Source: UBA5859 sp041940025 (lineage in GTDB: Bacteria; Pseudomonadota; Gammaproteobacteria; UBA5859). Taken from it: 64,000 bases of DNA. The stretch is taken from assembly GCA_041940025.1 (NCBI GenBank), contig JBGTSY010000002.1, positions 1-64,000 of the forward strand, written 5' to 3'. The notes beneath the pieces were generated by a model. The model worked only from the letters and a program-made list of their open reading frames with translations. It was not told where the DNA came from and searched no databases. Of this stretch, positions 9,035-18,438 are shown one piece after another (within the stretch, counting starts at the first letter, position 1; each line of letters starts with the position of its first letter). The position numbers and the translations under genes were made by a program.

Positions 9035-10000
9035 TCAACTTATGATTTCGCCCGCTGCCTGTAAGTCTGCATGGTAGGACGATCTCACCATGGGTCCGCT
9101 GGCCACATTTTTAAACCCAATTTCTCTCGCATAGTTTCCAAGTTGTTCAAACTCTTCCGGTGGTAGATAGCGTGCTACTGGCAGGTGATATGGGCTGGGT
9201 TGTAAATATTGCCCTAGGGTAAGCATGTCACACTGATGTGATACTAAATCCTTAAGGACTCCTTTAATTTCCTCTACCGTTTCCCCCAAACCAAGCATGA
9301 TTCCAGATTTAGTGGGGATCAACGGATGTCGGGATTTAAATTCACGAATTAAATTGAGGGACCATTGGTAGTCCGATCCAGGTCTCACTTGTTTATAGAG
9401 TCGGTGTACGGTTTCAAGATTATGGTTAAATACATCTGGTGGATTGGATTCGAAAATATCCAGCGCACGCTCCATGCGTCCTCTAAAATCGGGCACCAGA
9501 ATTTCGATTTTGGTATTCGGGCTGGCAGCTTTCACCGCTCGGATGCACTGGACAAAATGGGCCGCGCCACCGTCTTTTAGATCGTCACGGTCTACCGAGG
9601 TAATGACGACGTACTTAAGCGCCATATCAGCAATCACCTTTGCTAGATTTTCTGGCTCCTGAGGATCTAACGCATTTGGCCGACCGTGAGCCACATCGCA
9701 AAAAGGGCAGCGTCGAGTACAGATGTCGCCCATGATCATGAATGTCGCTGTCCCATGAGCAAAGCACTCGCCAAGGTTAGGACAAGAGGCCTCTTCACAT
9801 ACGGTATGCAGTTGATGCTGGCGTAAGATCTTTTTTAACTGAATGGCCTGAGGATTTGAAGGCGATTTGGCGCGGATCCATTTTGGTTTCCTCTTAAGAT
9901 CAGAAGAAGGCTCCACCTTGATTGGGATACGAGAGAGCTTGGCTTCACCTCTTTGTTTCACGCCTCTGACGACTTTTGAGTGAGAAGGATCTGAACTCAT
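9035..10000 (-). CDS. lipA: Lipoyl synthase
   Basis: Radical-SAM enzyme that inserts two sulfur atoms into octanoyl groups on lipoyl domains. 321 residues; the auxiliary cluster cysteines are Cys68, Cys73 and Cys79 (CEEASCPNLGEC) and the radical-SAM cluster is CTRRCPFC (Cys94, 98, 101). The C-terminal MVRSSYHAD motif supplies the conserved Ser. The start overlaps the end of lipB by four bases (ATGA-type coupling). Cytoplasmic. Last gene of the minus-strand cluster that begins at mreB. Confidence 0.97.
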   Translation of the reverse strand: MSSDPSHSKVVRGVKQRGEAKLSRIPIKVEPSSDLKRKPKWIRAKSPSNPQAIQLKKILRQHQLHTVCEEASCPNLGECFAHGTATFMIMGDICTRRCPFCDVAHGRPNALDPQEPENLAKVIADMALKYVVITSVDRDDLKDGGAAHFVQCIRAVKAASPNTKIEILVPDFRGRMERALDIFESNPPDVFNHNLETVHRLYKQVRPGSDYQWSLNLIREFKSRHPLIPTKSGIMLGLGETVEEIKGVLKDLVSHQCDMLTLGQYLQPSPYHLPVARYLPPEEFEQLGNYAREIGFKNVASGPMVRSSYHADLQAAGEIIS

Positions 10001-10641
10001 TGTTCCCTTTTCTCCTGCGATATCAATTGAAACTGTTTTTCGAATTCGGATTTCAGAGGGTGCAGGATATTGCTCACCTCAATGGATGGATCAAAGTCTG
10101 CCATTTGTGTCACCTTTAATTCTGGATAGCCACAAGGTGCAATGGCACTAAAGGGAGAGAGATCCATATTCACATTCAGACTCACTCCGTGGTAGCTGCA
10201 ACCTCTGCGCACCCGTAACCCTAGCGAGGCTATTTTAGCATTATTCACATAAATTCCCGGCATCCCCGTTCGTCGGTGGGCCGCAATCTGTCGGCTCGAG
10301 AGAAACTCAATAAGGGTCTGTTCCAGTTGATGGACCAATTCTTTGATTCCCAATTGGCGTCGTCTTAGATCAAGCAACAGATAGGCCACTAATTGTCCTG
10401 GGCCGTGGTAGGTGATCTCCCCGCCGCGATCGCTGGTGATCCAGGGAATCTTTGTCTCTTTAGGTAACAGCTGTTGTTGGTCGCGTTTACCCAACGTATA
10501 AATAGGAGGGTGTTCTAAAAGCCAGATCTGATCGGCGCTTTGTGCTGTGCGTTCAGTTGTATAGCGCTGCATCTGTTGCCAAATAGATTCATAGGGTTGT
10601 AACCCCATGATGCGAACATTCATATTTGGAACAGCAACCAC
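9997..10641 (-). CDS. lipB: Octanoyl-[acyl-carrier-protein]:protein N-octanoyltransferase
   Basis: Transfers octanoate from ACP to lipoyl domains, the step before LipA. 214 residues from a GTG at 10641, or 208 from the ATG at 10623 (MNVRIMGLQPYE); neither start has a convincing Shine-Dalgarno sequence, so both stay open. Motifs seen: RGGEITYHGPGQLVAYLL, RTGMPGIYV, SLGLRVRRGCSYHG and APCGYPEL, which carries the catalytic Cys; the Lys of NNAKIASLG is the partner. Three bases separate it from ybeD and it overlaps lipA, so the three are translationally linked. Confidence 0.95.
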   Translation of the reverse strand: MVAVPNMNVRIMGLQPYESIWQQMQRYTTERTAQSADQIWLLEHPPIYTLGKRDQQQLLPKETKIPWITSDRGGEITYHGPGQLVAYLLLDLRRRQLGIKELVHQLEQTLIEFLSSRQIAAHRRTGMPGIYVNNAKIASLGLRVRRGCSYHGVSLNVNMDLSPFSAIAPCGYPELKVTQMADFDPSIEVSNILHPLKSEFEKQFQLISQEKREQ

Positions 10642-10643
10642 AT

Positions 10644-10919
10644 CTATAACACCATCAATACCTTTGGGTGTGAATTCAGCTCTTCATATAGCCTATCTAA
10701 CTGTTGGCGGCTTTCGGCTACAAAGGTAATCGAATAGGAAATATATTTATTTTTTCGGCTTTTTAGTTCGCGTATACCCTGCTGCGCAGAAGAAGAGACA
10801 TGTTTATCGATGATTTTAGTGACAATTCGTTTAAAATCACTTTCATCTAGCCCCATAATTTTAATGGTGAATTCCTGGGGAAACTCCAACACTGAGTCTG
10901 TGTTACTCTGCTCTATCAT
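10644..10919 (-). CDS. ybeD: YbeD family protein (DUF493)
   Basis: 91 residues, the normal length of this small alpha/beta (ferredoxin-like, ACT-resembling) family. Features seen: FTIKIMGLDESDFKRIV near residue 16, the run of Ser/Lys-rich residues SRKNKYISYSITF, and the C-terminal NSHPKVLMVL. The family is conserved beside lipB in many gammaproteobacteria and is usually suggested to affect lipoate metabolism, but no activity is proven. Placed between dat and lipB with gaps of 4 and 2 bases. Confidence 0.92.
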   Translation of the reverse strand: MIEQSNTDSVLEFPQEFTIKIMGLDESDFKRIVTKIIDKHVSSSAQQGIRELKSRKNKYISYSITFVAESRQQLDRLYEELNSHPKVLMVL

Positions 10920-10923
10920 CAGT

Positions 10924-11784
10924 TCAGCCGATTAAACCTTGTCGTACTTTGTCTTTGTAGTGTTGGAAGTGAGTTTTCATCTGCTTCCAATGCGTACCGG
11001 GTTTACCATTTCCCACCTGTTTTCCATTCAACCGTGTCACCGGTACGATTTCTTTAGTGGAGCTGGAAAGCCAAATCTCACTGGCTGCATTTAATGTGTC
11101 TTGTTTGATATCGCACTCTTTGTAAGCGATATTTTGCGCTGCTGCCAACTCCAGAATTAGATCTCTGGTTATCCCCGGTAGTAAAAATGTACTCTTCGGC
11201 GGTGTGAGAAGCACGCCCTGGTTAACCAGGAATAGGTTGCTGGCTGCACCCTCTGTGACCAGACCATCTCGTACCAAAATGGCTTCCGTGGCACCCTCGT
11301 CAGATGCCTGTTGTCTGAGTAGAATATTGGCCAGCAGCGAGGTGCTTTTAATGTGGCAATAACGCCAGCGAATGTCGTCCAGGGTAATGGCGCTGGCGCC
11401 TTCATTTAATATCTTTTCAGAGCAACCCACGAGCGGGTTCGCCATGGCAAAAATAGTGGCCGCACACTTTTCTGGAAATCCGTGATCCCGCGCCGCCACG
11501 CCTCTGGAGATTTGCACATAGACAGACAGATCACCAGAGCCGTTGATGCGTACTAACTCTTCCAGTCGTTCCCGCAGATCGTCAACGCTGGTCTTTGCGT
11601 CGATTTTTACGGTTGCCAGGTTACTGGTGAGTCTCTGGAGATGTTCATCCAGTCTGAATAGCTTACCTCCATATACTGGAATGACCTCATAGATACTGTC
11701 ACCAAAGATGAAGCCTCTGTCGAGTACAGGAATTTTGGCGTCTTCCAAAGGCAGGAACTCGCCGTTTAGCCAGCAGATAGACAT
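10924..11784 (-). CDS. dat: D-amino acid aminotransferase (class IV PLP enzyme)
   Basis: 286 residues of the branched-chain/D-alanine aminotransferase fold: WLNGEFLPLEDAKIPVLDRGF at the N-terminus, FIFGDSIYEVIPVYGGKLFRLDEHL, the PLP-lysine in CHIKSTSLLANILLRQQA (Lys near residue 145), and VTEGAASNLFLV with the PLP-binding Glu. Makes D-glutamate and D-alanine by transamination, fitting its place between the carboxypeptidase dacA and lipoate genes in a cell-wall cluster. The branched-chain enzyme IlvE or ADC lyase are the related alternatives; context favours Dat. Confidence 0.88.
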   Translation of the reverse strand: MSICWLNGEFLPLEDAKIPVLDRGFIFGDSIYEVIPVYGGKLFRLDEHLQRLTSNLATVKIDAKTSVDDLRERLEELVRINGSGDLSVYVQISRGVAARDHGFPEKCAATIFAMANPLVGCSEKILNEGASAITLDDIRWRYCHIKSTSLLANILLRQQASDEGATEAILVRDGLVTEGAASNLFLVNQGVLLTPPKSTFLLPGITRDLILELAAAQNIAYKECDIKQDTLNAASEIWLSSSTKEIVPVTRLNGKQVGNGKPGTHWKQMKTHFQHYKDKVRQGLIG

Positions 11785-11788
11785 AATG

Positions 11789-12964
11789 TTATTTAAGAAA
11801 CTGGTAGAACAGCAGTATCAATTGATCGAGTAGCCGCCGCCAAAGGCTGCCTTCCTCTACCTCAGTTAAGGCAACTAAAGGTCGTTGGGCCACTTCCATG
11901 CTTTCAAGAATGACCTGTACCTGCCCAATCTGCTCTTGTGACTCAATTGGCGCCCGAATGACGTCGTCTATCAGCATGTTGGTTTCTAGTTGATCGTATT
12001 TGCCCCGGGGTATGGTGACATATAACTCTTCGTTGAGCCCCAAAGGTAATTCTTTTTGTTTGCCCATCCAAACTCGGGTGCTGAAAAGTTGTTCACCAAT
12101 CGAATATAGACGATGAGTTTGATAAAAACGAAATCCATAAGAGAGCAGTTGTTGACTCGCTGCGGTGCGCGCATTTTCAGAATCTGTGCCCATCACTACT
12201 GAAATGAGACGCATGCCCTCCTTTTCTGCTGAAGCCACTAAACAATAGCCTGCGGATTCAGTGTGCCCCGTCTTGATACCGTCCACACTTTGATCGCGCC
12301 ACAACAGTTTATTGCGGTTGTACTGTTTGATGTTGTTAAAGGTGAATTCCTTTTCTGAGTACCAATCGTAATGTAGTGGGAAATCTCTGATCACAGCACG
12401 AGCCAGTTTCGCCATATCCAGAGGGGTTGAAAAGTGATTGTCAGAGGGCAGTCCGGTACTGTTTTCAAAGTGACTACCCAACATACCCAAACGTGCCGCA
12501 TGATGATTCATGAGAGAGACAAAGGCTTCCTCAGAGCCTGCTACATATTCTGCAAGTGCAATACTGGCGTCATTTCCAGATTGAATCACTACCCCTTTTA
12601 GTAGATCTTCAAGTTTGACCTGACTATTGACTTCAACGAACATCCTTGAGCCTTCAGCTTGCCAGGCACGTTTGCTAATTGGAACCAGATCATCATTTTT
12701 TATGTTGCCTTGTTTCAGCTCATGAGAGACCACATAGACCGTCATCATTTTGGTCAGACTAGCGGGCTCCATGCGTTGGTCAGCTAGGGCTTGAACTAGA
12801 ATTTTTCCACTATGGAAATCTTGCAGCACATATCCTCTGGCCGCAATCTGGGGAGGAGCGGGGATGACTGTTGCAAACAGATGCCCTGCATAGGATATTG
12901 CTAAGAGGCCTATTATCAGCCAAAGTCTCGAAGGGATATTTTTTATAGTCAGCGAATGTCTCAT
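11789..12964 (-). CDS. dacA: D-alanyl-D-alanine carboxypeptidase (PBP5/6 type)
   Basis: Trims the terminal D-Ala from peptidoglycan pentapeptides in the periplasm. 391 residues: signal peptide (WLIIGLLAISYAGHLFA), then the penicillin-binding motifs SLTK (Ser near residue 69), SGN (GVVIQSGNDAS), and KTG (DGIKTGHTESAG near 228), followed by the PBP5 C-terminal beta domain and a final amphipathic/hydrophobic helix (LWRRLLDQLILLFYQFLK) that would anchor it to the membrane. Length equals the family norm. Ends 4 bases before dat. Confidence 0.96.
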   Translation of the reverse strand: MRHSLTIKNIPSRLWLIIGLLAISYAGHLFATVIPAPPQIAARGYVLQDFHSGKILVQALADQRMEPASLTKMMTVYVVSHELKQGNIKNDDLVPISKRAWQAEGSRMFVEVNSQVKLEDLLKGVVIQSGNDASIALAEYVAGSEEAFVSLMNHHAARLGMLGSHFENSTGLPSDNHFSTPLDMAKLARAVIRDFPLHYDWYSEKEFTFNNIKQYNRNKLLWRDQSVDGIKTGHTESAGYCLVASAEKEGMRLISVVMGTDSENARTAASQQLLSYGFRFYQTHRLYSIGEQLFSTRVWMGKQKELPLGLNEELYVTIPRGKYDQLETNMLIDDVIRAPIESQEQIGQVQVILESMEVAQRPLVALTEVEEGSLWRRLLDQLILLFYQFLK

Positions 12965-13090
12965 GGAAAAGATTCTATCAATCTATCAGGATAAATTATT
13001 ATGGTAGATGAGCCTCTAGGGTAGATAAAATCGGTACACAAATTTAAATAAAAAATGAGTTGTGAAAACTGGGTGTGTCACTTGACTCTC

Positions 13091-13903
13091 TCAGTTGAGG
13101 CGTGTTGGAAAACCAATAATACCATGAAATTCTAGTAAGCCGTTGATGCGATGTAGTAGGGCTTCATTATCAAAGGGACCCACTATGACTTTATGTCCAG
13201 TGTTGGTATCGGGTTCGCTGGCGATCACGATGGGCAAATTCATCAGTGATTTTAGTTTGAGTTGTAGCGCTTGAGCATTTTGCACATCGCTGAATACACC
13301 CACCTGTAAATATTGAGACGAGTTGTGTGATTCATTTAGCTGAGCAGTCTCAGGGGGTTTATTTTCCTCAGGTGTCAGTGCTCGAATTCTGACCGGTGCC
13401 GTACCCGTTTTTAATATGCCCAGTCGGTAGGCAGCGGCGTAAGAAAGATCGATTTCCCTATTATCAATGAAGGGGCCCCGGTCGTTTACTCGCACAATCA
13501 CCCTCTTTTTATTATCTAGATTGGTGACTTCCACATAGGTCGGCAGCGGCAGCGACTTATGTGCAGCGGTCATTTTGTAAATATCGTACGTTTCGCCACT
13601 AGAGGTGCGTCGGCCATGAAATTTAGTTCCATACCAGGATGCATGCCCCACCGCCTCATAATTGTCCGCCGTGCTTAATACATGGTAGTCGACACCGTTT
13701 ACCCTATAGGAACGATTACCTGTTTTCGCTAAAGGCTCAATTTTTGGAATGGGATCAACAATTTTTGATAAGTCTGGCGGATTTTTAGGGGGACCGTCAC
13801 CATAGTGAGTGAACTCATCTTTGGGCAGATTCACGCAACCTGTGAGCAGTAAAATAGCTAACAAACTGCATCTGGGATTAGTAAAAAACATAGTGCCACG
13901 CAT
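13091..13903 (-). CDS. rlpA: Septal/endolytic transglycosylase RlpA (lipoprotein, SPOR domain)
   Basis: 270 residues. Lipoprotein signal LLAILLLTGCVNLP with the lipid-carrying Cys near residue 23; double-psi beta-barrel domain with GHASWYGTKFHGRRTSSGE and VRVNDRGPFIDNREIDLS, including the conserved catalytic-type His and Asp; C-terminal SPOR domain (about residues 195-268, SSQYLQVGVFSDVQNAQAL), which binds denuded glycan at the septum. Sits 3 bases after mltB. The 126-base gap to dacA shows no clear terminator. Confidence 0.95.
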   Translation of the reverse strand: MRGTMFFTNPRCSLLAILLLTGCVNLPKDEFTHYGDGPPKNPPDLSKIVDPIPKIEPLAKTGNRSYRVNGVDYHVLSTADNYEAVGHASWYGTKFHGRRTSSGETYDIYKMTAAHKSLPLPTYVEVTNLDNKKRVIVRVNDRGPFIDNREIDLSYAAAYRLGILKTGTAPVRIRALTPEENKPPETAQLNESHNSSQYLQVGVFSDVQNAQALQLKLKSLMNLPIVIASEPDTNTGHKVIVGPFDNEALLHRINGLLEFHGIIGFPTRLN

Positions 13904-13906
13904 AGA

Positions 13907-14935
13907 TCACATATCACCTTGATTGGAATGTTGGTATTCGAATCGAATTCTTTCACTCAGTAGGTAGACGGCCAGCGCATAGAGTCGGCTACGATTATAG
14001 CGGGTAATCACGTAAAAATTATGTAGACCTATCCAGTATTCATCTCCATTTTTGCCATCTAGTTTCATTAAGGTGGCCACTTGATTCGGCGCTAAGTCGT
14101 TTGGCACCCAGGCACCCAGCTCGGCAATAGCGTGCAAGGTACGAGTTGGTTTTAATTGTGTGTCCAGTTGTGCCTGGGAAGGCGGATTTTTGACAATGGT
14201 TGGCACGACCACGGGTTGATTTGGACGCCAGTCATGTACTTTGAAATAGTTGGCGACACTACCAATGGCATCTTCGTGACTATTCAACAGATCCCGTACG
14301 CCGTCTTGGTTAAAATCGACGGCGTAGACACGATAACTGCTGGGAATAAACTGGGGAATTCCGATGGCGCCGGCATAGGAGCCCTCCAAGGAGAGAGGGT
14401 CAATGCTCTCTTTGCGGGTTAACTGTAAATATTCTATAAGTTGCTTGCGGAAAAACGCTTCTCTAGGTGGATATTCGAAACTTAAAGTGGAAAGCGCATC
14501 AAGCACTCGAAAACCGCCGGTCTGACGTCCATATCGAGTTTCCACACCTATGATGGCGACAATCATGTGCGCCGGAACACCAGTTTCTTTTTCTGCTCGT
14601 GCCAGTATCGCCTTATTTTCTTGCCAATATTCGACTCCTTGAGCAATGCGCTTGTCATTGACGAATAATTTTTTGTACCAATGCCAAGGTTTAGATTCCG
14701 CGGGCCTCTGAATGGTGTCGATAATATTGGATTTTATTTTTGCTTGTTTAAAAAGAGCGCGTAGTTCAGATTCATCAAATTGATGCTCGGAAACAAGTTC
14801 CTGAATTAAAGGTTCCAGCTTCGGATGTTCCAGCGCCTGCGCCGCACTACTGATGAATAGTGCACAAGTTGCGAATATTTTTAACAGTCTGGAAACTTGT
14901 TGAGAATTTCTGTCACTCCGCCAATAATTTTGCAA
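13907..14935 (-). CDS. mltB: Membrane-bound lytic murein transglycosylase B
   Basis: 342 residues with a signal peptide (LLKIFATCALFISSAAQALEHP). Slt70/MltB fold: VAIIGVETRYGRQTGGFRVLDALSTL contains the catalytic Glu (in GVETRYG, near residue 126), followed by GSYAGAIGIPQFIPSSYRVYAVDFN and DGVRDLL. It cleaves glycan strands with 1,6-anhydro product formation. There is no lipobox cysteine at the signal cleavage site, so this copy looks soluble or signal-anchored instead of lipidated, unlike E. coli MltB. Located between rodA and rlpA. Confidence 0.94.
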   Translation of the reverse strand: MQNYWRSDRNSQQVSRLLKIFATCALFISSAAQALEHPKLEPLIQELVSEHQFDESELRALFKQAKIKSNIIDTIQRPAESKPWHWYKKLFVNDKRIAQGVEYWQENKAILARAEKETGVPAHMIVAIIGVETRYGRQTGGFRVLDALSTLSFEYPPREAFFRKQLIEYLQLTRKESIDPLSLEGSYAGAIGIPQFIPSSYRVYAVDFNQDGVRDLLNSHEDAIGSVANYFKVHDWRPNQPVVVPTIVKNPPSQAQLDTQLKPTRTLHAIAELGAWVPNDLAPNQVATLMKLDGKNGDEYWIGLHNFYVITRYNRSRLYALAVYLLSERIRFEYQHSNQGDM

Positions 14936-14954
14936 AATCCATTTCCTATGATAG

Positions 14955-16085
14955 TTAGGACGAAAGAAGACGCCTATGAGTGTGTGCGGACATCAGCATA
15001 CCGAATCCTAACAATAAGGTCACCAATGAGGTTCCGCCATAGCTCACCAACGGTAAGGGTAAACCTACCACGGGGAGCAACCCCGATACCATGCCCATGT
15101 TGACAAATGCATATACGAAAAAAATATATATCAATCCACCCACCAATAATCGAGTAAAACTATCCTGCGAATGAATGGCGATGAGCATGCCGCGAATGAT
15201 GATGAACAGGTAGATTGCCATTAGGAAAATGATACCAAATAATCCAAATTCTTCACTAAATACTGCAAAGATGAAGTCAGTGGATCGTTCAGGTAAAAAT
15301 TCTAAGTGGGATTGGGTGCCGTTCAACCATCCTTTGCCATACAGACCGCCTGAACCGATAGCGATTTTTGATTGGATGATGTGGTAGCCGGTGCCGAGTG
15401 GATCACTTTCCGGATTTAACAGGGTCAGTACCCTCTGTCTCTGATAGTCCTTCATTAATATCCAGAACAGTGGCGCGCAGGCGCTTGCAAACAAAAGGAG
15501 AAAGAAGGTTGTGCTTATGCGCAGCCCCGATAACCACAATACCGCGAAGCCAGACGAGCCAATCAGTAATGCGGTTCCCAAATCCGGTTGTCTTGCCACC
15601 AACAGCACCGGGACCACAACTAAGATGGTAGCGATTAAGGTTTCTACCGGTTGAGGCGGTAAGGGCCTGTCAGAAAAATACCATGCCACCATAAGTGGCA
15701 CGAAAAGTTTCATCAGTTCTGAGGGTTGAAAGCCGAATCCTCCCACTCTGATCCAACGTTGCGCACCTTTGTTAACGTCCCCAATCAACAAAACTGCGAT
15801 CAATAAACTGAGTCCAATTGCAAACAACCAAGGGGCACTCAACTGATAATAACGGGGAGGGATCTGTGCGGCAACAAGCATCGCGATGAAGCCGATAGAC
15901 AACCGTTTTATTTGTGCTTCCATGACATTGATATTCTGTTCGGAGGCGCTGTAGAGTGCCATCAGTCCGATACCGCACAATAAGATCAACGCCAACAGTA
16001 GGGGTAAATCCAGATGCATGCGTTTCACAATCCGCTCATAGAGTGGGGATGTGGTGGTGCGATCTAAGTAGTCATAAGTCTGCAT
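14955..16085 (-). CDS. rodA: Peptidoglycan glycosyltransferase RodA (SEDS family)
   Basis: 376 residues with about ten transmembrane helices; the SEDS signatures NKGAQRWIRVGGFGFQPSE and the C-terminal PVVGLPLPLVSYGGTS loop are present, as is LPERSTDFIFAVFSEEFG with its essential Asp region. Polymerises lipid II during elongation together with PBP2. The 5' end overlaps mrdA by 14 bases, so the two partner proteins are translationally coupled. Confidence 0.96.
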   Translation of the reverse strand: MQTYDYLDRTTTSPLYERIVKRMHLDLPLLLALILLCGIGLMALYSASEQNINVMEAQIKRLSIGFIAMLVAAQIPPRYYQLSAPWLFAIGLSLLIAVLLIGDVNKGAQRWIRVGGFGFQPSELMKLFVPLMVAWYFSDRPLPPQPVETLIATILVVVPVLLVARQPDLGTALLIGSSGFAVLWLSGLRISTTFFLLLFASACAPLFWILMKDYQRQRVLTLLNPESDPLGTGYHIIQSKIAIGSGGLYGKGWLNGTQSHLEFLPERSTDFIFAVFSEEFGLFGIIFLMAIYLFIIIRGMLIAIHSQDSFTRLLVGGLIYIFFVYAFVNMGMVSGLLPVVGLPLPLVSYGGTSLVTLLLGFGMLMSAHTHRRLLSS

Positions 16086-17931
16086 GGGATTTTTCCGCGA
16101 AGTAAAAATCTAAGAAATCACGTATGATGGGGGCAGCGACTTGGCCACCGCTGCCACCATTTTCCACTATTAATGCCACTGCAATTTCGGGGTTATCCAC
16201 AGGAGCAAAGGCTACGAACAGAGCATGGTCCCTCAGTCTCACGGCAATTTTTTCTTTTTCATAACGTTCTCCCTGTTCAATGCCAAATACTTGTGCGGTA
16301 CCTGTTTTTCCAGCTAGAGAATAGGTCAGGCCATCGGCAATAGAATTGGCGGTACCTCGAACGTGTTCGACGACGGCGACCATCGCCTGTGTGGTTAATT
16401 GCCAGTTGGAAGGATCCTTTAAGCTCAATGGAACTCGGGCCGGATGATCGACTAAATTGAGACTACTACTGGAGTGATCTGAAGTCGCGCGCAATAGATG
16501 TGGATTCGCACGGTGCCCCTGGGTTGCGACAATGCTGGTGGCATAAGCCAATTGTAAGGGGGTGGCGAGAAAGAATCCTTGCCCGATGCCAGTAATAAGC
16601 GTTTCTCCCGGGAACCAGGGTTCGTTTCTAAAGGCGTACTTCCACTCTCTGGAGGGAAGTAGACCTGTTGCCTCACTACCCATGTCGATCTGTGTGGATT
16701 GTCCGAAGCCGAACTCATGCAGAAAGGTGCCAATCGTATCAATTCCCATGCGTAGAGAGATATCGTAGTAATAGGTATCGCAGGATTCGACTAGCGCTTT
16801 TTTATAGTCTACCCAGCCGTGTCCCCCTCGACGCCAGTCTCGATATTTGTGGTCGTCATTTTTTAGCTGATACCAGCCAGGATCATAAATTTTATAGTCC
16901 GACGCGATAATTCCGTTATCTAATGCCGCTAACCCCAACATCGGTTTAATGGTAGAGCCGGGAGGATATTGACCTCTGATGGCCCGGTTGAATAAGGGGC
17001 GATCGATGGATTGATTTAGGTTATCAAAAGATTTCTGATCAATTCCGTTCACAAAAAGATTGGGATCATATGTGGGCATGCTAACCAGCGAGTAAATTTC
17101 GCCACTAAATGGGTCCATCGCCACTAATGAGCCACGTTGATCCTTAAGTAAAGACATCGCCTTCTGTTGCAAATTAATATCAAGGGCCAGGTGTAGATTT
17201 TTGCCCGGCTCTGGAGGAGTTCTTTCCAGAACTCTCTGAATCCGGCCGCGGGCATTAGTCTCAATCTGTTGATGGCCCACCGAGCCGTGTAACTGAGACT
17301 CATAAAAGCGCTCAATACCAATTTTTCCAATGTGTCTAGTACCGCTATACTGTTTTGCATCTATTTTTTTTAGATCTTTTTCATCTAACCGACCGACGTA
17401 TCCTAGGACGTGAGCGGTTAAGGTTCCAAAAGGGTAATGTCTGGTCAAGGTGGCCGTTAACTCGGCTGCGGGGAATAGGTGCCGATTGACAGCAAACTTG
17501 GCCACCTCTTCTTCACTGAGGCGTAGTCTTAAGGGTACAGGCTCAAAGGGCTTGCTGCGTTTTCTCAGTCGGTGAAACTTTTCTAAATCCTGAGGCCGAA
17601 TATGAATGATATCTGCCAACTCGTCCAGGGTTTGGTCCAGATTCGGCGTACGCTCAACAATCAGATCGATGCCAAAGGTGGGTAAATTTTCTGCTAATAA
17701 GTTGCCATTTCGATCGTAGATCAGTCCTCGTGTGGGTGGAATGGGTACCAGCCGTACACGATTGTTTAGCGACATGGTGCTATAGAAATCATTCTGAATG
17801 ATCTGCAAGTAGATCATGCGACTCATGAGCAAGATCATAAATACTACTGCGGCAACAATGAGTGTATAGGCGCGGCGGGAGAAAAGTAAATTTTCTCGAT
17901 AGTGATCTTTTAACCGAATCGAATCACGCAT
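16072..17931 (-). CDS. mrdA: Penicillin-binding protein 2 (elongasome transpeptidase)
   Basis: 619 residues: short cytoplasmic tail, one membrane helix (AYTLIVAAVVFMILLMSRMI), dimerisation/pedestal domain and transpeptidase domain. Catalytic motifs: YPPGSTIKP with STIK near residue 325, SCD in ESCDTYYYDIS, and KTGTAQV near residue 540. Cross-links the glycan made by RodA in the Rod complex with MreBCD, whose genes immediately precede it. Three bases separate it from mreD. Confidence 0.97.
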   Translation of the reverse strand: MRDSIRLKDHYRENLLFSRRAYTLIVAAVVFMILLMSRMIYLQIIQNDFYSTMSLNNRVRLVPIPPTRGLIYDRNGNLLAENLPTFGIDLIVERTPNLDQTLDELADIIHIRPQDLEKFHRLRKRSKPFEPVPLRLRLSEEEVAKFAVNRHLFPAAELTATLTRHYPFGTLTAHVLGYVGRLDEKDLKKIDAKQYSGTRHIGKIGIERFYESQLHGSVGHQQIETNARGRIQRVLERTPPEPGKNLHLALDINLQQKAMSLLKDQRGSLVAMDPFSGEIYSLVSMPTYDPNLFVNGIDQKSFDNLNQSIDRPLFNRAIRGQYPPGSTIKPMLGLAALDNGIIASDYKIYDPGWYQLKNDDHKYRDWRRGGHGWVDYKKALVESCDTYYYDISLRMGIDTIGTFLHEFGFGQSTQIDMGSEATGLLPSREWKYAFRNEPWFPGETLITGIGQGFFLATPLQLAYATSIVATQGHRANPHLLRATSDHSSSSLNLVDHPARVPLSLKDPSNWQLTTQAMVAVVEHVRGTANSIADGLTYSLAGKTGTAQVFGIEQGERYEKEKIAVRLRDHALFVAFAPVDNPEIAVALIVENGGSGGQVAAPIIRDFLDFYFAEKSHADL

Positions 17932-17934
17932 TAT

Positions 17935-18438
17935 TTATTTAACATGAAAACTGCGGCGAGCATCTCTTAAGATAATAAATACCCAAGGCCAAAGAAGGGT
18001 GCTTGTTAGGGCGGGCATCCAATATCGCCAATCATCGGGTGCGGTCCCTGTGGTAAAGCCTTTACCCCATAGTGTGACCAAGCGCTCCATAAGTGTCAGT
18101 AGCAAGATGCTTAAAGCCTGTTGCCAAATAGGAAATACGCGGATGCGACGATGCAATCTCAATGTGATCACAGCCACGGATATTAGTCCTAATGCATGTA
18201 GTCCCAGTAGGGTTCCTTGTAACACATCGGTAAAAATGCCGACTACCCAGGCGGTACCGATGTTGACTCGATGAGGGATGGCCAAACACCAATACACAAG
18301 CACCATGGTGATCCATTGCGGGCGATAATATTCGGCCCAAACCGGCAGCGGGTGCGAAGCTAAGATAAAGGCAACAATGAATGTTGCTAATATCACCCAA
18401 CGTGCATTTGTATGAGTCGCTTGGTTTATCACTGCCAT
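17935..18438 (-). CDS. mreD: Rod shape-determining protein MreD
   Basis: 167 residues, about five transmembrane helices, with YRPQWITMVLVYWCLAIPHRVNIGTAWVVGIFTDVLQGTLLGLHAL matching the conserved MreD core (key pattern: P-x-hydrophobic run, then G-x-x-x-D-x-x-x-G). Membrane component of the elongasome. Its start overlaps the end of mreC by ten bases. Confidence 0.93.
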   Translation of the reverse strand: MAVINQATHTNARWVILATFIVAFILASHPLPVWAEYYRPQWITMVLVYWCLAIPHRVNIGTAWVVGIFTDVLQGTLLGLHALGLISVAVITLRLHRRIRVFPIWQQALSILLLTLMERLVTLWGKGFTTGTAPDDWRYWMPALTSTLLWPWVFIILRDARRSFHVK